Of a stretch of 64,000 nt of DNA, positions 30,920 through 41,227 are shown piece by piece. Made by a program: the position numbers and the translations under genes. Position 1 is the first letter of the stretch. Each line of letters begins with the position of its first letter. Origin of the DNA: Dokdonella koreensis DS-123 (GTDB lineage Bacteria > Pseudomonadota > Gammaproteobacteria > Xanthomonadales > Rhodanobacteraceae); the NCBI RefSeq assembly GCF_001632775.1, contig NZ_CP015249.1:3018686-3082685 (forward strand). Direction: 5' to 3'. A model generated the notes under the pieces. It was not told the DNA's origin. It made no database searches and was given only the letters and a program-made list of their open reading frames with translations.

Positions 30920-33010
30920 ATGAATGCCGACCCCACTTCCGTTGCACACGCTCCTCTCACGCAGATCGCCGAACTGCTCGAAGCCGGCCAGGATGCGCGC
31001 GCCGAAGCGCGCGCCGCCGAGCTGCGCCGCGCCCAGCCCGACGCCGCCGAAGCCGCGCGGCTGCACGGCATCGCACTGCTGCGCCTGGCGCGTACCGCCG
31101 ACGCCATCGCCGCCTTCGAGCGCGCGGTCGAGCTGGCGCCCCTGTCGGTCGCCGCGCACTGCAATCTCGGCAGCGCCCGGACGGCCGCCGGTGACGCCGA
31201 TACCGCCGTCGAGGACCTGCGCGCCGCGCTGCGGCAGCATCCCGGGCACGCCGCCATCCTGATGACGCTCGGCAATGCCCTGATGGCCGCCGGCCGCTAC
31301 CTGGAAGCCCAGCGCTCGTTCGCGACCGCCACCTTCGGCGCACCGCGCCATCCGACGATCCTGGTCAACCTGGCCGCCGCCGAGCTCAAGCTCGGCCGCC
31401 TGGTCGAAGCCGAGGCCTGCCTGCGCGATGCACTCAGCGTCGACGGCGCCAACCTCGAAGCCTACCGGCTGTACGGCGAGGTCCTGGTCGCGCAGAGCCG
31501 CCACCGCGACGCCCTGGTCGCCTACGGGCATGCCGAGAAACTTGCACCGGATGCGGCCGGGCTGGCGTTCCAGCGCGGCCTGGCGCTGGACGCGCTCGGC
31601 GAGCTCGAAGAAGCCGCTGCCGCCTATGCCCGTGCGGTCGATCGCGATCCCCTGCTCCATCCCGCGCTCAGCCAGTTGCTGTTCGCCAAGCGCCGGCTCT
31701 GCGACTGGGACGGGCTGGACGCCTGGGCGGCGCGCCTGCTCAAGAGCGTGCGCGAGGACGCCGCCGGCATCACGCCGTTCGCGTTCCTCGCCGAGGACGC
31801 ATCGGCCGCCGACCAGCTGCGCTGCGCGCGCACCTTCGCCGCCGGCGTCGAGGCCGAAATGCAGCGCGTGCGGCAGCGCCTGGACTATCCGCCCGCCGCG
31901 GCGCCGGGGCCGGCGCCGCGGATCGGCTTCGTCTCGAACGGCTTCGGCGAGCACCCGACCGGCCTGCTGACGGTGGCGCTGTTCGAGGCGCTGCGCACGC
32001 AGCCGATCGAGGCCCACCTGTTCGCGACCGGTGGCGGCGACGGCCCGATCCGCGAGCGCCTGCGCGCGGCGGCCGGCCAGTGGCACGATGTCGCCGGCCT
32101 GACGCCGGAAGCGACCGCGCAGGCCATCCGCGCCGCCGGCATCGACCTGCTGGTGGACCTGCGCGGCTACGGCGAGGGCGGGACCAGCGAGGTCTTCGCA
32201 CTGCGGCCGGCACCGGTCCAGGTCAACTGGCTGGCCTACCCGGGCACCTCGGGCGCGCCCTGGATGGACTACGTGATCGCCGACGCGGTGGTGCTGCCCG
32301 AGTCGCTGCAGGCGCACTACGCCGAGCGCGTCGCCTACCTGCCGCGCTGCTTCCAGCCATCCGACACGCGCCGCGTGGTGGCCCCGCCGCCGGATCGCGC
32401 GGCCTGCGGCCTGCCCGCCGACGGCGTGGTGTTCGCCTGCTTCAACAACAGCTACAAGATCAACCCGGCCAGCTTCGGGCGGATGATGGCCGTGCTGCGC
32501 GAGGTACCCGGCGCGGTGCTGTGGCTGCTGGCCGGCCCCGGCGACGCCGAGCAGCGGCTGCGCGCGGCGGCCCGCCGCCACGACGTCGAGCCGGAACGCC
32601 TGGTGTTCATGGCCCCGCTGCCGCACGCCGACTACCTCGCGCGATTCGGCCACGTGGACCTGTTCCTCGACACCGCGCCGTACAACGCCCATACGACGGC
32701 ATCCGATGCGATCTGGGCCGGCTGTCCGGTGCTGACCCTGCCCGGCGAGACCTTCGCTTCGCGGGTCGCCGCCAGCCTCAATGCCCACCTGGACCTGGCG
32801 CAGCTCAACGCCGGCGACGAAGCCGGCTTCATCGCCACCGCCGTCGCGCTGGGCCGCGACGCCGATGCGCGCGCCGAGCTGCGGCGGGAACTCGAGCGCC
32901 GGCGCGCCACCAGCCCGCTGTTCGACATGGACGGCTTCGCTGCCGACCTCTCCGCGCTGCTCGCCGGCCTGGCGCGTGGCGCCCCATCGCAACCGCAGGA
33001 CGTCCGATGA
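30920..33010 (+). CDS. TPR protein with O-GlcNAc transferase (GT41) catalytic domain
   Basis: Predicted cytosolic protein glycosyltransferase of 696 residues. Residues 1-300 are TPRs (DAIAAFERAVELAPLSVAAH and similar). Residues 325-690 match the SPINDLY/OGT catalytic region: GFGEHPTG holds the His corresponding to His498 of human OGT, QVNWLAYPGTSGAPWMDY and FNNSYKINPASF hold the Lys that binds UDP (human Lys842), and DTAPYNAHTTASDAIWAG with LPGETFASRVAAS completes the UDP-sugar site. All key positions are present. Targets and sugar donor are unknown. Its stop overlaps the moaB start. Confidence 0.85.
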   Translation: MNADPTSVAHAPLTQIAELLEAGQDARAEARAAELRRAQPDAAEAARLHGIALLRLARTADAIAAFERAVELAPLSVAAHCNLGSARTAAGDADTAVEDLRAALRQHPGHAAILMTLGNALMAAGRYLEAQRSFATATFGAPRHPTILVNLAAAELKLGRLVEAEACLRDALSVDGANLEAYRLYGEVLVAQSRHRDALVAYGHAEKLAPDAAGLAFQRGLALDALGELEEAAAAYARAVDRDPLLHPALSQLLFAKRRLCDWDGLDAWAARLLKSVREDAAGITPFAFLAEDASAADQLRCARTFAAGVEAEMQRVRQRLDYPPAAAPGPAPRIGFVSNGFGEHPTGLLTVALFEALRTQPIEAHLFATGGGDGPIRERLRAAAGQWHDVAGLTPEATAQAIRAAGIDLLVDLRGYGEGGTSEVFALRPAPVQVNWLAYPGTSGAPWMDYVIADAVVLPESLQAHYAERVAYLPRCFQPSDTRRVVAPPPDRAACGLPADGVVFACFNNSYKINPASFGRMMAVLREVPGAVLWLLAGPGDAEQRLRAAARRHDVEPERLVFMAPLPHADYLARFGHVDLFLDTAPYNAHTTASDAIWAGCPVLTLPGETFASRVAASLNAHLDLAQLNAGDEAGFIATAVALGRDADARAELRRELERRRATSPLFDMDGFAADLSALLAGLARGAPSQPQDVR

Positions 33011-33528
33011 CCGCGCAAGCCGACTTCGTGCCGCTCCACCTGTGCGTGCTGACCGTATCGGACACGCGCGGTCCCGACGAGGACACCTCCGGCGACTACC
33101 TCGTGCTGTCGCTCGGCCAGGCCGGGCACCGCCTGCACGAGCGCAGGATCTGCCGCGACGACCGCTACCTCGTGCGCGCGATCGTCGCCGCCTGGATCGC
33201 CGAGCCGCAGGTCAACGGCGTGATCGTCACCGGCGGCACCGGCTTCACCGGTCGCGACTCGACGCCCGAAGCGGTACGCCCATTGCTCGACAAGGAAATG
33301 CCCGGCTTCGGCGAGGTCTTCCGCGCACTCAGCTACGAGGACATCGGCACCTCGACGATGCAGTCGCGCGCGTTCGCCGGCCTGTCCAACGAGACCTTCG
33401 TGTTCTGCCTGCCCGGCTCCACCTCGGCCTGCCGGCTGGCCTGGGAGAAGCTGTTGCGCGACCAGCTCGACGCGCGGACCCGGCCGTGCAACCTCCCTGG
33501 ACTGATTCCGCGCCTGCGCGAACGCTGA
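33007..33528 (+). CDS. moaB: Molybdenum cofactor biosynthesis protein MoaB family
   Basis: MoaB/Mog-fold protein of 173 residues that in related proteins adenylylates molybdopterin. Visible motifs are VLTVSDTRGPDEDTSGDYL at about residues 14-32, VIVTGGTGFTGRDSTPEAV (the pterin-binding GGTG loop) and FCLPGSTSACRLAWEKL. The start overlaps the previous stop (ATGA). No other molybdopterin gene is nearby, although the distant MOSC protein may handle the same cofactor. Confidence 0.9.
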   Translation: MTAQADFVPLHLCVLTVSDTRGPDEDTSGDYLVLSLGQAGHRLHERRICRDDRYLVRAIVAAWIAEPQVNGVIVTGGTGFTGRDSTPEAVRPLLDKEMPGFGEVFRALSYEDIGTSTMQSRAFAGLSNETFVFCLPGSTSACRLAWEKLLRDQLDARTRPCNLPGLIPRLRER

Positions 33529-33539
33529 CCGAGGCCGCC

Positions 33540-34307
33540 ATGAAGAAGAAGAAATACGAAGAACAGCTGGAAGGGCTCTACGACGAGCTGGTCGATCTCC
33601 AGCACTGGATGATCCAGACCGGCCAGCGGGTGGTCGTGCTGCTGGAGGGACGCGACGCGGCCGGCAAGGGCGGCGTCATCAAGGCGATCGAGGCGCCGCT
33701 CAACAACCGCTACGTGCGCACGGTATCGCTGCCCAAGCCGTCCGAGCGCGAGGCGACGCAGTGGTACTTCCAGCGCTATGCCGCGCACCTGCCGGCGGCG
33801 GGCGAGCTGGTCCTGTTCGACCGCAGCTGGTACAACCGCGCCGGCGTCGAGCACGTGATGGGCTACTGCAGCCCGGATCAGTACCAGCGCTTCCTGGTCG
33901 ACTGCCCGGTCTTCGAGGACCTGCTGGCCGCCGACGGCATCGTGCTGTTCAAGTACTGGCTGACCGTGGACCAGGCCCAGCAGGAGGAACGCTTCGCCGA
34001 GCGCGCCAGCGATCCGCGCAAGCGCTGGAAGCTCTCGCCGATCGACCTGGAGGCGCGCAAGCGCTACGAGGACTACGGCCGGGCGCGCGATGCGATGCTG
34101 AAAGCCACGCACCGCCCGCGGGCGCCGTGGTCGCTGGTGGATTTCAACGACCAGCGGCGCGGCCGGCTCAACCTGATCCACGACCTCGTGCGTCGCCTGC
34201 CCGAGCGCACGCCGCCGGACAAGCCGCTCAAGCTGCCGAAGCTGGCACGCAAGCCGGCGCGCGAAACGCCGGCCGACGCGAGCCTGTGGGTGCCCGAGAC
34301 GTTCTGA
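33540..34307 (+). CDS. ppk2: Polyphosphate kinase 2 (class I, single domain)
   Basis: Transfers phosphate between polyphosphate and nucleoside diphosphates, mostly regenerating nucleotides from polyphosphate. It has 255 residues. Walker A is EGRDAAGKGGVIK (about residues 37-49), the PPK2 lid region includes EATQWYFQRY, and Walker B is VLFDRSWYNRAGVEHVMGY. GAGG lies 5 nt before the ATG. It starts 11 bp after moaB, so the transferase, MoaB and PPK2 look like one operon. Confidence 0.93.
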   Translation: MKKKKYEEQLEGLYDELVDLQHWMIQTGQRVVVLLEGRDAAGKGGVIKAIEAPLNNRYVRTVSLPKPSEREATQWYFQRYAAHLPAAGELVLFDRSWYNRAGVEHVMGYCSPDQYQRFLVDCPVFEDLLAADGIVLFKYWLTVDQAQQEERFAERASDPRKRWKLSPIDLEARKRYEDYGRARDAMLKATHRPRAPWSLVDFNDQRRGRLNLIHDLVRRLPERTPPDKPLKLPKLARKPARETPADASLWVPETF

Positions 34308-34388
34308 CCGGCCGGCCCGGGCGCGCCTCGGACACGCGCACCTCGAGCGCGCCTGCCTTGAACCCATGCGCCGAGGACGAACCGGCCG

Positions 34389-34655
34389 TCAGCGGATGAC
34401 GAAGCCGTCCGGCGCCGGCGTGTCGCAGTCCTCGCGCTGCACCGCGTCCACGCGCGCGGCCGGCGGCCCGCGCTGCAGCCAGGCTTCCAGCGCCGCCAGC
34501 GCCGCGTCCGGGCCGGCGGCCAGCACCTCGACCCGGCCGTCGGCCCGGTTGCGGGCGTAGCCGTCGAGCCGCAGGCGCAGGGCCTGCGCGCGCGTGGCGG
34601 CGCGGAAGCCGACACCCTGGACGCGGCCGGAAACCAGGTAGCGAACGACCGGCAT
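34389..34655 (-). CDS. acyP: Acylphosphatase
   Basis: Small enzyme of 88 residues that hydrolyses acyl phosphates. The catalytic Arg18 lies in SGRVQGVGFRAATRAQA and Asn36 in GYARNRADGRVEV, both exactly in the family spacing. It starts 7 bp after the stop of the thioredoxin-like gene and ends 81 bp from ppk2, which is convergent. Confidence 0.96.
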   Translation of the reverse strand: MPVVRYLVSGRVQGVGFRAATRAQALRLRLDGYARNRADGRVEVLAAGPDAALAALEAWLQRGPPAARVDAVQREDCDTPAPDGFVIR

Positions 34656-34662
34656 GCGCCGC

Positions 34663-37414
<2,752 letters not shown>

Positions 37415-38383
37415 CTAACGGGACGCCGGCCTCGAATGCGACGCCTCCACGCAGCGCGTGGCCAGGAGCTGCGCGTTCTTCGGCAACACATCCGTCAGGT
37501 AGTCGATCAGCGCACGCACGCCCGGCAGGAGACCGCGCCGGCCGGTGTAGACGAAGTGCACCGTTCCCTGCGGCGTGTCCCATTCCGGCAGGAGCCGTTC
37601 GAGCTCGCCGCGGGCGACGGCGGGGGCGCAGACGAAATCCGGCAGCATCGCCACGCCGACGCCACGCCGCGCCGCCTCGTGCAGGACGACGAAGTCGCCG
37701 CAGACCAGCGGCGCCCGCATCTCGATCTCGACCGGCCGCCCGGCAGCGTCGAACAGCCGTAGCCATTGCGGGCCTTCGTGCTCGTCCATCGACAGCAGCG
37801 GATAGCGCGCCAGGTCCGCCGGTACGCGCGGGCGTCCCTGCGCGTCGAGAAAGGCCGGACTCGCCACCAGCACCGCACGCGCCTCGCCGACGCTGCGCAG
37901 CACCAGCGCGGCCTCGGCATCCTGGCGCTCGCGCACCCGCACGGCGATGTCGATGCCTTCGCCGATCAGGTCGATGCGGCGGTTGGTGGCGACCAGGCGG
38001 ACCTGCACCTTCGGATGCTGCAGCAGGAAGTCGGGCAGGACCCAGGCCACCAGCGTCTGTGCCAGCCCGACCGGGCAGCTGACGCGGACCACGCCGCTGG
38101 GCTCGGCGCGCAGCACCTCGACCGCCTCCTGCGCCGCCTGCGCCTGTTCGAGCATGGCCCGGCAGTGACCGTGGAAACGCTCGCCGACCTCGGTCAGCGC
38201 GAGGCGCCGCGTGGTCCGCCGCAGCAGCCGGACGCCGAGCCGCTCCTCCAGCAGGGCCACCCGCTTGCTGAGCCGGGACTTGGGCACCCCCAGTGCCCGG
38301 CCGGCCGCCGAGAACCCGCCGTGATCGACCACCGCCGCGAAGAAGCGCAGGTCGTTCAGATCCGCCAGGCCGTCGCCAGCCAT
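37415..38383 (-). CDS. LysR-family transcriptional regulator
   Basis: Predicted regulator of 322 residues. The winged helix-turn-helix lies at about residues 8-66 (LRFFAAVVDHGGFSAAGRALG, SRLSKRVALLEERLGVRLL) and the periplasmic-binding-like effector domain at about 90-300 (VRVSCPVGLAQTLV, PSGVVRV). I start at the ATG at 38383, six bases after GGAG. A GTG at 38395 would put that site inside the gene. It is divergent from azoR with a 114-bp control region that contains a clear LysR box, so it probably regulates azoR and itself. Confidence 0.92.
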   Translation of the reverse strand: MAGDGLADLNDLRFFAAVVDHGGFSAAGRALGVPKSRLSKRVALLEERLGVRLLRRTTRRLALTEVGERFHGHCRAMLEQAQAAQEAVEVLRAEPSGVVRVSCPVGLAQTLVAWVLPDFLLQHPKVQVRLVATNRRIDLIGEGIDIAVRVRERQDAEAALVLRSVGEARAVLVASPAFLDAQGRPRVPADLARYPLLSMDEHEGPQWLRLFDAAGRPVEIEMRAPLVCGDFVVLHEAARRGVGVAMLPDFVCAPAVARGELERLLPEWDTPQGTVHFVYTGRRGLLPGVRALIDYLTDVLPKNAQLLATRCVEASHSRPASR

Positions 38384-38411
38384 CATTGTCTCCACACGCG
38401 AACGATGAGTC

Positions 38412-38432
38412 TCGATATTGCCCTCTTATCGA
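38412..38432. promoter_or_regulatory. LysR-type operator between lysR and azoR
   Basis: TCGATA-N9-TATCGA is a perfect inverted repeat containing the T-N11-A core of LysR binding sites. An outer pair, ACGAT (38402-38406) and ATCGT (38436-38440), encloses it. It lies 66 bp upstream of azoR and 28 bp upstream of lysR. Confidence 0.75.
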
Positions 38433-38497
38433 CCTATCGTCCACGCCATAGCTTTGGTTTCGCCGGATCGCCGGCCTGACCTGCCAGAGAACCCCCA

Positions 38498-39058
38498 ATG
38501 AAGCTGCTGCATATCGACTCGAGCGCCCTCGGCGCCCATTCGGTCTCGCGCGATCTCACTGCCTCGATCGTCGAGGCGTTCCGCGAGCGCCACCCCGGCC
38601 TCGATGTCGCCTACCGCGACCTCGCCGCCGCGCCGCTCGGCGACTGGTCGCCGGCGGCCGCCGCCGACGGCGACGCGCTCGACCAGTTCCTGTCCAGCGA
38701 CGTGATCGTCGTCGGCGCCCCGATGTACAACTTCGCGATCCCGTCGCAGCTCAAGGCCTGGATCGACCGGGTCTGCGTGGCCGGACGGACGTTCCGCTAC
38801 GAGGCCACCGGACCGGTCGGGCTGGCCGGCGGCAAGCGCGTGGTGATCGCCTCCACCCGGGGCGGCCTCTACACCGAAGGTCCGACCGCCGCCCTCGATT
38901 TCCAGGAGCCGTACCTGCGCCGCATGTTCGCGTTCCTCGGCATCGACGACGTCCGCGTGGTGCGGGCCGAAGGGCTCAACCTCGACGAGGGTCATCGCCG
39001 CCAGGCGCTGGCGGCGGCGCAGGAGAGCATCGACGGGCTGCGCGCCAGGGCGGCCTGA
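38498..39058 (+). CDS. azoR: FMN-dependent NADH-azoreductase
   Basis: Flavodoxin-fold NADH:quinone/azo oxidoreductase of 186 residues, usually a stress enzyme acting on quinones and electrophiles. It begins MKLLHIDSSALGAHSVSR (phosphate-binding loop), carries APMYNFAIPSQLKAWIDRV at about residues 75-93 and ASTRGGLY (FMN contact). It is divergent from a LysR regulator, the usual arrangement, suggesting induction by a quinone-like effector. It is the second small flavoprotein quinone reductase within 2 kb after wrbA. Confidence 0.94.
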   Translation: MKLLHIDSSALGAHSVSRDLTASIVEAFRERHPGLDVAYRDLAAAPLGDWSPAAAADGDALDQFLSSDVIVVGAPMYNFAIPSQLKAWIDRVCVAGRTFRYEATGPVGLAGGKRVVIASTRGGLYTEGPTAALDFQEPYLRRMFAFLGIDDVRVVRAEGLNLDEGHRRQALAAAQESIDGLRARAA

Positions 39059-39110
39059 AGCGGGCCCGGTCGTGTGAGGGACCGGCGCGCGCGAGGACGC
39101 GCGCCGGCGC

Positions 39111-39116
39111 TACAAT
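39111..39116 (+). promoter_or_regulatory. -10 box of the asparaginase-domain gene
   Basis: TACAAT sits 32 bp before the ATG in the context GCTACAATGCGCGGCTC. Nearly the same string surrounds the rpmE2 -10 box (GCTATCATGCGCGGCTC). No good -35 box is visible at the usual spacing. Confidence 0.5.
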
Positions 39117-39148
39117 GCGCGGCTCCGCCCCGCTCATTCTTCCACGGC

Positions 39149-39637
39149 ATGCAGCACCTCACGATCCTCACCACCGGCGGCACGATCGACAAGATCTACT
39201 TCGACGACAAGTCGACCTACCAGATCGGCGACCCGCAGATCGGCGAGATCCTGACCTCGCTCGGCGTGGCGTTCGCGTTCGACGTGCGCTCGCTGATGCG
39301 CAAGGACAGCCTGCACATGGACGACGCCGATCGCGCGCTGATCCGCGAGGCGATCGAGCAGCAGTCACACCGGCACGTGCTGGTGACCCACGGCACCGAC
39401 ACCATGGTCGAGACCGCCCGTGCCCTGGAAGGCCTGACCGGCAAGGTGGTGGTGCTGACCGGCGCGCTGAACCCGGCGCTGTTCGACCGGTCCGATGCGG
39501 TGTTCAACATCGGCTGCGCCGTCGGCGCGGTGCAATCCCTGCCGGACGGCGTCTACATCGCGATGAACGGGCGCGTCTGGCACCCGGGCCAGGTTCGCAA
39601 GAACCGCGAAGCCAATCGCTTCGAAACCGCCGGCTGA
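39149..39637 (+). CDS. Short asparaginase-domain protein
   Basis: A 162-residue protein matching only the N-terminal domain of L-asparaginases. It has the first catalytic-threonine motif TTGGTIDK (about residues 8-15) and the second motif VTHGTDTMVETA (about 79-90) with its Thr and Asp. The C-terminal domain of normal 330-residue enzymes is absent, and a clean stop follows NREANRFETAG with no downstream remnant. This is therefore a naturally short family rather than a broken gene. Whether it hydrolyses asparagine is unknown. Confidence 0.8.
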   Translation: MQHLTILTTGGTIDKIYFDDKSTYQIGDPQIGEILTSLGVAFAFDVRSLMRKDSLHMDDADRALIREAIEQQSHRHVLVTHGTDTMVETARALEGLTGKVVVLTGALNPALFDRSDAVFNIGCAVGAVQSLPDGVYIAMNGRVWHPGQVRKNREANRFETAG

Positions 39638-39684
39638 TCCGCCGCCCGGGCGAACGGGCGGCTGGGTGCCTTTGCGTGTGCGGA

Positions 39685-39743
39685 CCGGCGGCCAGCCGCC
39701 GCCCTTGCGCTCGTGGACGGGCGGCTAACCGCCGCCTTTGCGC
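39685..39743. repeat. Duplicated GC hairpin at the mlaA 3' end
   Basis: Two similar units, GGCGGCCAGCCGCCGCCCTTGCGC (read as GGCGGC plus CCAGCCGCCGCC) at about 39685-39708 and a second at about 39720-39743, each form a GGCGG/CCGCC hairpin. The second contains the mlaA stop codon. They may terminate the convergent asparaginase and mlaA transcripts, although U-tracts are lacking. Confidence 0.45.
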
Positions 39744-40537
39744 TGCTCGTACTGCTGCTGCTCCTCGAGCAACTGGTCGACGTCCACGTCGTCGGTGCCC
39801 TGCAGCTTCTCGATGACGTCGACCGGCGGCTCGCCGTCGTAGACGTCGTAGAGCCGTCGCTGGCGATAGGCGTCGCGGAAGAAGACGTAGGGGTCGTAGA
39901 CGCCTTCGAGCAACCCCTCCGCGTCGATCCCCGACGAACGCAGCGTGACCAGGTAGACGAACTGCGGCAGGTACTCGGTGTTGTGGGTGAGGTCGTGCTC
40001 GCGCGCGTACCAGCTCAACGGGTCGAAGTAGTAGCTGTCCACCGGCGTGCGCCAGACGTCGCGCGTGGTGGTCGGGCCGAGCAGCGGCAGCACCAGGTAC
40101 GGACCATCCGGGACGCCCCACTTCGCCAGCGTGATGCCGAAATCGTTCGAGTTCGGCGGCAGGTTCATCTCGCTGGCGGGGTCGAACAACCCGAGGAAGC
40201 CCAGGGTGGTATTGATCACGAAGCGGCCGGTGTTGCGCCCGGCCTGGCCGGGCTTGCCCTGCAGCAGGTCGTTGGCGATCGTGATCGGCATCCGGATGTT
40301 CGCGAAGAAATTGCTGACCACCCGGCGCATGTTCGGCGTGGTGATCTTGCGATAGCCCACGGCCACCGGCCGGATCGCGACGCGATCCACCGTGTCGTTG
40401 AACGTGTACATCTTCCGGTTGAACCGCTCGTACGGGTCGTCCGTACGCGGCGGCGCGATGGTGCAGGCGGACAGGAGGACGAGGCCGAGCGCGAGGGCGA
40501 ACGGGCGCAGGCTGTTCAGGAGCGGGCTTTTCGGCAT
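39725..40537 (-). CDS. mlaA: MlaA (VacJ) family outer-membrane lipoprotein
   Basis: Outer-membrane component of the Mla pathway, which removes misplaced phospholipids from the outer leaflet. It has 270 residues. The signal peptide ends in the lipobox LLSAC (Cys25). Mature features are DPYERFNRKMYTFNDTVD, the NFFANIRMPITIANDLLQGK helix and FGITLAKWGVPDGPYLVLP, all family hallmarks. A Gln/Glu-rich tail ends at the stop. The other Mla genes (mlaBCDEF) are not in the window, which is common. Confidence 0.95.
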   Translation of the reverse strand: MPKSPLLNSLRPFALALGLVLLSACTIAPPRTDDPYERFNRKMYTFNDTVDRVAIRPVAVGYRKITTPNMRRVVSNFFANIRMPITIANDLLQGKPGQAGRNTGRFVINTTLGFLGLFDPASEMNLPPNSNDFGITLAKWGVPDGPYLVLPLLGPTTTRDVWRTPVDSYYFDPLSWYAREHDLTHNTEYLPQFVYLVTLRSSGIDAEGLLEGVYDPYVFFRDAYRQRRLYDVYDGEPPVDVIEKLQGTDDVDVDQLLEEQQQYEQRKGGG

Positions 40538-40796
40538 TGGACGACGGCTTCCCTGGCGCTGCAGGTGCGCCGGACGATTCCCCAGGCCCCGCCAAGGCGC
40601 GAGCGGGCGGAGCAAGGTACACGAAATACTGGACGGTTCCTTAACGAATCGCGACCGCAGGACGGCCGGGCAGCGCCGTCCCCCGCTCCCCGTCGCAGAA
40701 TGGGTGTGCCGGGCGCGACAATCAAGATGGGCGCACCCCGTGGCCACCCTCGCGGCAGCGCAGCACCCGCCGCAGGCCGGCAGGCGGCCCGATAGT

Positions 40797-40826
40797 TTGC
40801 GCCGCACAATCGTGGCCCGCTACAAT
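40797..40826 (+). promoter_or_regulatory. rpoZ-spoT promoter
   Basis: TTGCGC (40797-40802), an 18-bp spacer and TACAAT (40821-40826) lie 51 bp upstream of rpoZ. The -35 box matches that of the rpmE2 promoter. This is the only credible signal in the 339-bp divergent gap 40538-40876; I could not locate an mlaA promoter there. Confidence 0.65.
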
Positions 40827-40876
40827 GCCGAGGCATAACGCCATGAATTGGCTTTGGTTTTGATCGAGGATATCCG

Positions 40877-41170
40877 ATGGCCCGTATTACCGTTGAAGAT
40901 TGCCTCGAAGTGGTCGACAACCGCTTCGAACTGGTTCTGATGGCCACCAAGCGCGCACGCCAGCTGGCCAAGGGTGCCGACAGCGTCGTGGACAGCAACA
41001 ACGACAAGCCCACCGTGGTCGCACTGCGCGAGATCGCCGAGCGCAAGGTGGACCAGCCGATGATCGACGAGATCGACCGTCTGGCGCGCGAGAAGGCCGA
41101 GCGCGAGGCGCTGGAATGGGCCGCGGCCGAGGTCGACGACGACCTGTCCAAGGGCGGGGACGACCTGTGA
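40877..41170 (+). CDS. rpoZ: RNA polymerase omega subunit
   Basis: Omega assists folding of beta' and forms part of a ppGpp-binding site on polymerase. It has 97 residues. [20 protein letters not shown] and the [14 protein letters not shown] helix (about 23-36) are conserved, as is [17 protein letters not shown] precedes the ATG. It is cotranscribed with spoT 57 bp downstream, placing a ppGpp-responsive subunit next to the ppGpp enzyme. Confidence 0.98.
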   Translation: MARITVEDCLEVVDNRFELVLMATKRARQLAKGADSVVDSNNDKPTVVALREIAERKVDQPMIDEIDRLAREKAEREALEWAAAEVDDDLSKGGDDL

Positions 41171-41227
41171 CGCCGCGCCGCCGCCCGCCGTGTAGCGCCA
41201 AACGCTGAACACCGGCGGGCGACGGCC

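Noticed and set aside
39149-39637. Pseudogene of a full-length asparaginase
   Set aside because: The frame is clean, the motifs are intact, and no C-terminal remnant exists in the 87 bp before mlaA.
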